A stretch of 42,980 nt of DNA from Thermoproteaceae archaeon. Its GTDB lineage: Archaea > Thermoproteota > Thermoprotei > Thermoproteales > Thermoproteaceae. The translations under genes were made by a program, and so were the position numbers. Shown here one piece after another: positions 37,458-42,980 of the stretch. The notes under the pieces were generated by a model. It was not told where the DNA came from. It searched no databases and saw nothing but the letters and a program-made list of their open reading frames with translations. The stretch spans positions 1-42,980 of the forward strand of contig JAJHRB010000003.1 of NCBI GenBank assembly GCA_020833025.1. The letters are read 5' to 3'. The stretch's first letter is position 1, and each line of letters opens with the position of its first letter.

Positions 37458-38957
37458 ATGCTCGCAATCAAGACGGAGAAGGCGGGAAGGCTTGTCGAGA
37501 CGCTTAAGCTCGCCCTCGAGATCGTCGACAGGATCAGGGCGAGCGGGCCAGCTGAGACCGCCGGGCTCCTCGCGGGGCTCGAGGGAGGCTACGTGGAGCC
37601 GGGGCCCTCGGGCGCGCTGACGCGGGGCAAGGTTGAGGTGCTGCCCACTGGCAGGAACTTCTTTGCGGTCGACCCGACGCAGATCCCGACTCCCGCCGCG
37701 TGGAAAGTCGGCGTGGAGTCGGCGGAGAGGCTCGTAAGGTACTACAGGGAGAGATACGGGAGGTACCCCGAGAGCGTCGGCGAGGTCCTGTGGTCCATTG
37801 ACGCCTACAAGGCAGATGGGGAGCAGCTGTCGCAAATCCTGTGGCTGATGGGCGTCCAGCCAGTCTGGGCCGAGGACGGCAGCGTTAGGGGCGTTGAGGT
37901 AGTGCCGCTGGAGAAGCTGGGCAGACCCAGAATTGACGCTGTGGCCAGAATAAGCGGGATTGTCAGGGACACCCTGCCGAATTACGCCTACCTCATAGAC
38001 GAGGCGGTGTCAAAGGTAATAGCGCTTGACGAGCCTCTGGATATGAACTTCGTCAAGAAGCACTACTTGGAGACGCTTGAGAAGCTAAAGGCCGCCGGCG
38101 TTGACAAGCCAGAGGAGAGGGCCAGGGCCAGGGTGTACGGAGAGCCGCCGGGGGCCTACGGCGCGGGCGTCAACTACGCCGTGGAGGCCTCGGCGTGGAG
38201 GACAGACGAGGACCTCATGAAGGTGTGGCTCCAGTGGGGCAGCTACGCCTACACGCGCGCAATGTATGGAGAGATGAACGTCGAGGCGTTCGTGGCACAG
38301 CTCTCCAAGGTCGATGTAATAAACAGGAACCACATAAGCGACGAGCACGACATATTTGGCTGTTGTTGTTATTTCGCCTTCCATGGCGGCTTTTACAACG
38401 CCGTCAAGGCGCTGACGGGCAGGAGCGACATAGAAATAGTGACCGTCGACACCAGGGACCTCTCGAACATTGAAGTGCGGGGAATGAGGGAGGAGATAGA
38501 GAGAGTGGTCAGGGCCAAGCTCCTGAACCCCGTCTGGATCTCTGAAATGATGAAGCACGGCTATAGAGGGGCCAACGAGATCCAGAGGAAGATACTGCAC
38601 CTTTACGGCTGGTCCGCCACGACGAAGCTCGTCGACAAGTGGGTGTACGACGAGCTCGTGAGAACGTACGTGCTTGACGAGAGGATGCGCAAGTGGTTCA
38701 TGGAGAACAACATCTACGCGCTGGAGGAGATAGTCAGGCGGTTCATAGAGGCGGCGCAGAGGGGGCTGTGGAGGGCAGACGCGGAGACTCTTGAGAGGCT
38801 CAACGAGATCTACAGCGAGATCGAGGCGGTGCTCGAGGCCGACGTGACAGGCGAGGTGCAGGGAGGCTCAATAGACGTGTACACCCACGCCGACGTCCCC
38901 CAGTGGGGCGAGGCCGTTAAGAGGGTGGAGGAGGCCCTCGCCAGGGTGAGGAAATGA
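37458..38957 (+). CDS. CobN-type chelatase large subunit, C-terminal half
   Basis: The 499-aa protein corresponds only to the C-terminal part of CobN/ChlH: GLEGGYVEPGPSGALTRGKVEVLPTGRNFFAVDPTQIPTPAAW near residues 42-80, then ISDEHDIFG, VTVDTRDLSNIEVRG, RAKLLNPVWISEMMKHGYRGANEI, LYGWSATTKLVDKW and AAQRGLWRAD, all in family order. CobN is normally one chain of about 1,100-1,300 residues; here this half is a separate gene and lies upstream of the N-terminal half. The track start 37389 is before the TATA box, so ATG 37458 is used. Its end overlaps the next gene by ATGA, giving coupled 1:1 synthesis. The CCC in FGCCCYF may bind metal. Confidence 0.9.
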   Translation: MLAIKTEKAGRLVETLKLALEIVDRIRASGPAETAGLLAGLEGGYVEPGPSGALTRGKVEVLPTGRNFFAVDPTQIPTPAAWKVGVESAERLVRYYRERYGRYPESVGEVLWSIDAYKADGEQLSQILWLMGVQPVWAEDGSVRGVEVVPLEKLGRPRIDAVARISGIVRDTLPNYAYLIDEAVSKVIALDEPLDMNFVKKHYLETLEKLKAAGVDKPEERARARVYGEPPGAYGAGVNYAVEASAWRTDEDLMKVWLQWGSYAYTRAMYGEMNVEAFVAQLSKVDVINRNHISDEHDIFGCCCYFAFHGGFYNAVKALTGRSDIEIVTVDTRDLSNIEVRGMREEIERVVRAKLLNPVWISEMMKHGYRGANEIQRKILHLYGWSATTKLVDKWVYDELVRTYVLDERMRKWFMENNIYALEEIVRRFIEAAQRGLWRADAETLERLNEIYSEIEAVLEADVTGEVQGGSIDVYTHADVPQWGEAVKRVEEALARVRK

Positions 38958-41359
38958 AGAGGCTGGCATTCATAATCGGGTACGGCGGGGCTGCCCTCCC
39001 GCTTGTGGAGAAAGCCGCGGGCGAGGAGTGTAAGACGCTGGGTCTTGAGTGCGTTGCGGCAACCGACGTGACCGCGCCGCGGTACAGGCAGTTCATCGCG
39101 TCGGCAGACGCCATTTTCATCTACTCGCACCAGCTCTCCGACGACGTCGTCGAGGCAATAAAGGCGGCGAGGGAGCGCGGCGCGGTGGTGATATCTGCCA
39201 CGGACTACTTCTTCGACCTCGTAAACGCGCCGCCGCAGCTCGTGCTCGAGGCCCGGCGCTACTTTATAACAGGCGGCGAGGACAACTTCAGGGCGCTGGT
39301 CAGGCTCCTGGCAAGAGCCCTCGGCATGAACGTGGACGTCCCGCCGCTGAGGGAGGTCCCGTGGATGGGCGTCTACCACCCGAGGCTCGGCACGTTCACG
39401 TCGCTGGAGGAGTACCTCAGGGTTTACGACATACAGAGCAGGGAGGGAGTCGTCGGCGTGCTGTTCTACAGGACGTACTGGCTCTACGGCAACCTGGCCC
39501 ACGTGAACGCCCTGATAGAGGCGCTCGAGGCCGAGAACCTGGCCGTCGTGCCTGTGTTCACGTACGGCTTCCGCGACGAGAGTGTCGGCGCGCCCTCGGC
39601 GGAGGACGCCATCAGAGAGTTCTTCTTCTACAGGGGCGAGAGAGTAGTCAACGCCGTGATAAACCTCCTCTTCTTCTTCCTGCTGGACAGGGGCAAGTGG
39701 CACAGGAGGGCTGACAGGTTCAAGGTCGCCGAGACCGGCATCGCGCTGCTAAAGAGGCTGAACGTCCCGGTGATAACGCCAATAACGTGCTTCTATAGGT
39801 CCGTCGACGAGTGGGCTAAGGACCCGCAGGGCGTTGACTATCTGACGCAAGTTTACAGCGTGATAATGCCCGAGGTGGACGGCCTGATAGAGCCCGTCTT
39901 TTACGCGGGCGCCAGGCCCGCGCCGGACGGCACCAAGAGGTACGAGCCGTTCCTGGAGCACGCCAGGTACCTGGCCAGGAGGGTGAAGAGGTGGATCAAG
40001 ATGGCGAGGAAGCCCCCGTCGCAGAGAAAGATTGCAATCGTCCTGATAAACCCGCCGTGCAAGAACCTGCAGGCGAACATAGGCGTCGGCCTCGGCCTGG
40101 ACGTGCCGGAGTCCATCGCCAGGCTGCTCCACAGGCTCGCCGAGCTCGGCTACGACGTCGGCCCGAGGGATGCCCTGCTGAAGACGGGGCAGGAGCTCAT
40201 CAAGATGTTCCTAGCGAGAAAGGCCTACAGCGACTTCCGCTTCGCGAGCGTTGAGGACATAGTGATGAGCGGCGGCGCCGCCGCCTTCGTGGATTACGAC
40301 ACGTACATCAAGTGGTTCGAGGAGCTCCCCGAGGAGGCCCGCAGGAGGCTCGAGAGAGACTGGGGCCACCCGCGCGACGTCCTTGAGGGCCGCGCGCCGA
40401 AAGAGTTCGCCGGCATGGTGTACGAGGGGAAGTTCGTCGTGCCCGGCCTTCTATTCGGCAACGTCTTCATCACGCCCCAGCCTAAGTTCGGCTGCGCGGG
40501 CCCCGGCTGCGACGGCAGGATCTGCAGGATACTGCACGATCCCAACATTACGCCGCCCCACCAGTGGCTCGCCGTCTACAGGTGGATAACGAGAGTGTTC
40601 GGCGCGGACGTGGTAATACACTTCGGCACCCACGGGTACCTTGAGTTCAGGCCGGGCAAGGGGGTCGGGCTCGCGCCGTGGGACTGGCCGGAGATCTCGA
40701 TTGACGACGTCCCGCACCTGTACGTCTACGTCGTCTCGAACCCGATGGAGGGGGTGATGGCGAAGAGGAGGTCCTACGCGGTGCTAGTGGACCACATGTA
40801 CCCGCCGATGGCGCTGGCAGAGGGCCTCGAGGAGCTCGAGAGGCTTGTCAACGACTACGCCAAGTACAAGGCCCTGGGCGAGTTTGAGAAGGCAAAGATT
40901 GTGTATGAGGAAATCGTAAAGAAAGCGAAGGATAATCACGTCAGGATACCCGAAGGCGGAGACCCCGAGAAGGTCGTGGAGGAGGTCCACCGTTACATCG
41001 ACATGGTGAAGGGCACGCAGATAAACCTCGGGCTTCACGTCTTCGGCAGCCCGCCGGAGGACCCCGAGAGGCTGGCGCAGTACGCCGCGACGATACTGGC
41101 CTACGACACGGCGAGGGCCCCCTCGATTCGGAGGGTTCTTGCGGAGTACCTGGGCCTCGACTACGATGAGATGAGGAGGAGGCCTCTCGAGGTGAATAAG
41201 CTCGGCATGACAAACGCCGAGACCCTGAACCTGCTGTACAAGGCTGCCGTCGAGATAATCAAACAGCTCGTCTCAGCCCCGCGCTCGGAGGAGGCGATAC
41301 TTAGCGTCGCGGAGTCTGTTCTGCGGAAGCTCTTTGGCGCCAGAACCGCGCCCCTATGA
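38954..41359 (+). CDS. CobN-type chelatase large subunit, N-terminal half
   Basis: The 801-aa protein matches the N-terminal and middle parts of CobN/ChlH. It has ARRYFITGGEDNFRALVRLLA in the first domain, GVVGVLFYRTYWLYGNLAHVNALIEALE, INPPCKNLQANIGVGLGLDVPESI, and the diagnostic VIHFGTHGYLEFRPGKGVGLA near residue 555. It stops where the PTGRN region would begin, which is encoded by the upstream gene. Together the two chains total 1,300 residues, the size of an intact subunit that binds the tetrapyrrole and metal while ChlID supplies ATP hydrolysis. Cobalt for cobalamin is the usual role; other metals cannot be excluded. The 3' end overlaps the convergent exporter gene by 59 bp. Confidence 0.9.
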   Translation: MKRLAFIIGYGGAALPLVEKAAGEECKTLGLECVAATDVTAPRYRQFIASADAIFIYSHQLSDDVVEAIKAARERGAVVISATDYFFDLVNAPPQLVLEARRYFITGGEDNFRALVRLLARALGMNVDVPPLREVPWMGVYHPRLGTFTSLEEYLRVYDIQSREGVVGVLFYRTYWLYGNLAHVNALIEALEAENLAVVPVFTYGFRDESVGAPSAEDAIREFFFYRGERVVNAVINLLFFFLLDRGKWHRRADRFKVAETGIALLKRLNVPVITPITCFYRSVDEWAKDPQGVDYLTQVYSVIMPEVDGLIEPVFYAGARPAPDGTKRYEPFLEHARYLARRVKRWIKMARKPPSQRKIAIVLINPPCKNLQANIGVGLGLDVPESIARLLHRLAELGYDVGPRDALLKTGQELIKMFLARKAYSDFRFASVEDIVMSGGAAAFVDYDTYIKWFEELPEEARRRLERDWGHPRDVLEGRAPKEFAGMVYEGKFVVPGLLFGNVFITPQPKFGCAGPGCDGRICRILHDPNITPPHQWLAVYRWITRVFGADVVIHFGTHGYLEFRPGKGVGLAPWDWPEISIDDVPHLYVYVVSNPMEGVMAKRRSYAVLVDHMYPPMALAEGLEELERLVNDYAKYKALGEFEKAKIVYEEIVKKAKDNHVRIPEGGDPEKVVEEVHRYIDMVKGTQINLGLHVFGSPPEDPERLAQYAATILAYDTARAPSIRRVLAEYLGLDYDEMRRRPLEVNKLGMTNAETLNLLYKAAVEIIKQLVSAPRSEEAILSVAESVLRKLFGARTAPL

Positions 41360-42758
41360 CCTCCCGGGCGGCGAGCACGGGCAGCAGCATTGCGATAAAC
41401 GCTGCGGTGCTCGCGTTCATGTTAACTACATATGCGTCTTTTGACGGGAGTGAGTAGTAAATCGGGCCCATCGGCGTCTCGAAGTAGAGGTATGTCTTGT
41501 ACTGCGTGAGCACAGTCCCCGCAATTGCCGACCCCACGGCGAAGCCGATAATGCGGAAGACTGTGTTCAGCGACGTCGCGGCTCCCAGGAGCTCGCGAGG
41601 CGCGGAGAACGTGAGGAGGTTGATCAGCGAGACGAAGAGCAGCATGATGCCGACGTACGCGACGGTTATGCACGACAGCACCGTCCAGACCCCGCTGTAG
41701 AGGTACCTTGCGGTCAGCTGGAGGCCGGCAATTGCCAGCACCACGCCGATTACCGACATGACCTTCGTCCCCACGAAGACTATCGCCCTGCCGGCCACCA
41801 TGGAGGCCGCGGCAGACACTACCGACGGGAACAACATGAGCATTCCGGTCTGTAAGATCGTCAGCCCGTAGCCGTAGGGGACGGGCATCTCGAACAGGTA
41901 TATCACGCTCTGCTGGGCGCCTAGCATCATGCCGAGACCCGCCACGGCTATCGCCGCGTTTGCCACGCTGACGTTTCTCGCGAGCAGCTCTCTGGGTATG
42001 AGCGGCTCTTTCGTCGTTGCCTCGTGGAGCGCGAGGACGAGCGCCGCCACGGCCGAGAGCGCGAAGAGAGACGCTGTCTTTGGCGACGCCCAGCCCCAGT
42101 CGGGCCCCTTGGTCAGCGCTATCAAGAGCGGCACCACGGCAGCCGACAGGAGGCCAACGCCGATGTAGTCGACTCTGCGGTATGCCCTGTACCTGCTCTC
42201 CCTGACGCAGAGCCATATCAGCACGGTGCACAGCGCCGCCAGCGGCGCCGCTGTGTAAAACACAGACCTCCACCCGTAGTTCTGCGACAGGTAAGCGCCT
42301 GCTTGCAGCGCTACCATCATGCCGACGCCGAACATGGCGCTCACGACCCCCTGGGCGAGGGGGGCCATCTCCGGCGGGAACTCCTCCCGTATTATTGAAA
42401 ACGCGAGAGGGAACATTGCGACCCCGAGCCCCTGCAGGGCCCTCAACGCGACGAACGTCCCGAAGTTGGGGGCAAATCCCGCGGCCGTCGTGGCGAGCGC
42501 GTATACAACCAGCGCTACGAGCAGCATCCTCTTCTTGCCGTAGATGTCGCCGAGAGCGCCGAAGACAGACGCGCCGACGGCGCCCGCCACCATGAAGGCG
42601 GTCATGATCCACGCCGCGTCCGCCGCGCTGACGTTAAAGTCGGCCTGTATTCTCGGCAGGCTCGGCATTACGGATCCCGATACGTACATGACGAGGAGAG
42701 CCGCAGAGCCTAGGATTGGCGTTATCCTCCAGGCGTACCTAACGTCGTAGGCCTCCAC
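41301..42758 (-). CDS. MFS exporter of the 14-TM (EmrB/QacA, DHA2) type
   Basis: The 485-aa protein has the DHA2 drug-exporter pattern with about 14 spans. It starts with MPSLPRIQADFNVSAADAAWIMTAFMV, then loop motif A GALGDIYGKKRMLL, RALQGLGVAMFPL, and motif C-like GVVSAMFGVGMMVALQAGAYL. It should be a proton-driven exporter of hydrophobic compounds. Start is GTG 42758, overlapping the upstream secreted-protein gene by 20 bp, so the two are an operon. The long 59-bp overlap with cobN at its 3' end is unusual even for convergent genes. Confidence 0.85.
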   Translation of the reverse strand: MEAYDVRYAWRITPILGSAALLVMYVSGSVMPSLPRIQADFNVSAADAAWIMTAFMVAGAVGASVFGALGDIYGKKRMLLVALVVYALATTAAGFAPNFGTFVALRALQGLGVAMFPLAFSIIREEFPPEMAPLAQGVVSAMFGVGMMVALQAGAYLSQNYGWRSVFYTAAPLAALCTVLIWLCVRESRYRAYRRVDYIGVGLLSAAVVPLLIALTKGPDWGWASPKTASLFALSAVAALVLALHEATTKEPLIPRELLARNVSVANAAIAVAGLGMMLGAQQSVIYLFEMPVPYGYGLTILQTGMLMLFPSVVSAAASMVAGRAIVFVGTKVMSVIGVVLAIAGLQLTARYLYSGVWTVLSCITVAYVGIMLLFVSLINLLTFSAPRELLGAATSLNTVFRIIGFAVGSAIAGTVLTQYKTYLYFETPMGPIYYSLPSKDAYVVNMNASTAAFIAMLLPVLAAREVIGARFWRQRASAEQTPRR

Positions 42759-42980
42759 GGCGCCTGCGCAAGTAGATTGCCGCCCCGGCGGCCGCTATGG
42801 CCGCGGCCAGCGCCAGGGGAACTGCAACCACCGGCTCTATCACGCCCCTCACCTCAATTGGTATCTCGACGTACTGGACGCCGGGTATCAGCACGTCGGT
42901 CTGGTTCCAGGTTATGACGACTACCAGCGGGTAGGTTCCCGGCACGGCCTTGTCCGACACGTCCAGCAGGAATGCAGTCG
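42739..42980 (-). CDS. C-terminal part of a membrane-anchored secreted protein (cut by the window end)
   Basis: The visible C-terminus reads FLLDVSDKAVPGTYPLVVVITW, then VQYVEIPIEVRG, a membrane span (VVAVPLALAAAIAAAGAAIYL) and RRRRGGLRR. This is the typical end of archaeal extracytoplasmic proteins with CARDB/COG1361-like beta domains anchored by a C-terminal helix. The frame is open to the window edge. It overlaps the MFS exporter start by 20 bp, suggesting a linked export system in which this protein is the outer partner. Confidence 0.65.
   Translation of the reverse strand, partial: TAFLLDVSDKAVPGTYPLVVVITWNQTDVLIPGVQYVEIPIEVRGVIEPVVAVPLALAAAIAAAGAAIYLRRRRGGLRR

Noticed and set aside
38531-38545. 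ATGATGA as a box C motif inside cobN
   Set aside because: It encodes part of the conserved MMKHGY motif and no D' or D box follows at the right distance.
1-42980. CRISPR array, rRNA genes
   Set aside because: No regularly spaced direct repeats and no rRNA-like sequence were noticed in a read-through of both strands by eye.

Overview
The window looks like chromosomal DNA of a GC-rich hyperthermophilic crenarchaeon of the Thermoproteales (Pyrobaculum/Thermoproteus-like). The basis is a PaREP1-family protein, archaeal-type GAPDH, ArfA/ArfB/ArfC riboflavin enzymes, a NurA-domain protein, an intron-rich tRNA-Asp, box C/D guide RNA candidates, and TATA boxes placed about 23-26 nt before start codons (leaderless mRNAs). 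That spacing was used throughout to choose starts. The assignment rests on gene content read by eye, not on a search.

Layout. 1-6420: two cell-surface gene groups (TasA/bundling-pilin-like and adhesin-like secreted proteins) flank a wHTH-MntA-HepT toxin-antitoxin cassette, and a membrane-tethered wHTH regulator heads the second group. 6421-8961: a decayed second MntA-HepT copy, small membrane proteins, and a CorA-like gene broken by a homopolymer frameshift. 8995-13577: PaREP1 protein, nucleotide-sugar epimerase, ASCH-HTH protein with a radical SAM enzyme, and a NurA-domain protein. 13676-16377: arfB, divergent from an arfA-arfC-ribB operon. 16378-17436: a box C/D sRNA, a two-intron tRNA-Asp(GTC) on the minus strand, and the gap control region. 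17437-24430: gap, universal stress protein, queD, RNA candidates, a secreted S16 (Lon-type) protease, a radical SAM protein and thiI. 24431-27048: a nucleotidyltransferase remnant, an unknown gene overlapping a serine recombinase gene, and nadK.

27192-41359 is the most striking part: a fused ChlI-ChlD chelatase subunit, a decayed aspartic-protease-like gene, an ECF transporter (S component with an extracytoplasmic domain, double ATPase, EcfT), a membrane-anchored beta-propeller, a BchU/HIOMT-type methyltransferase, a GATE-domain membrane protein, and a CobN large chelatase subunit split into two genes whose order is reversed relative to the protein (C-terminal half first). The chlID, ECF-S and propeller promoters share a CAATGC-TATA element at exactly the same distance (32 nt) from their start codons. 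This suggests one co-regulated metal/tetrapyrrole system covering uptake, extracytoplasmic sensing or binding, and chelation. 41301-42980: a 14-TM-type MFS exporter and the C-terminus of a secreted, membrane-anchored protein that runs off the window.

No CRISPR array, rRNA or complete insertion sequence was seen. Four or more loci are decayed, so this stretch has clear gene turnover between conserved metabolic operons.
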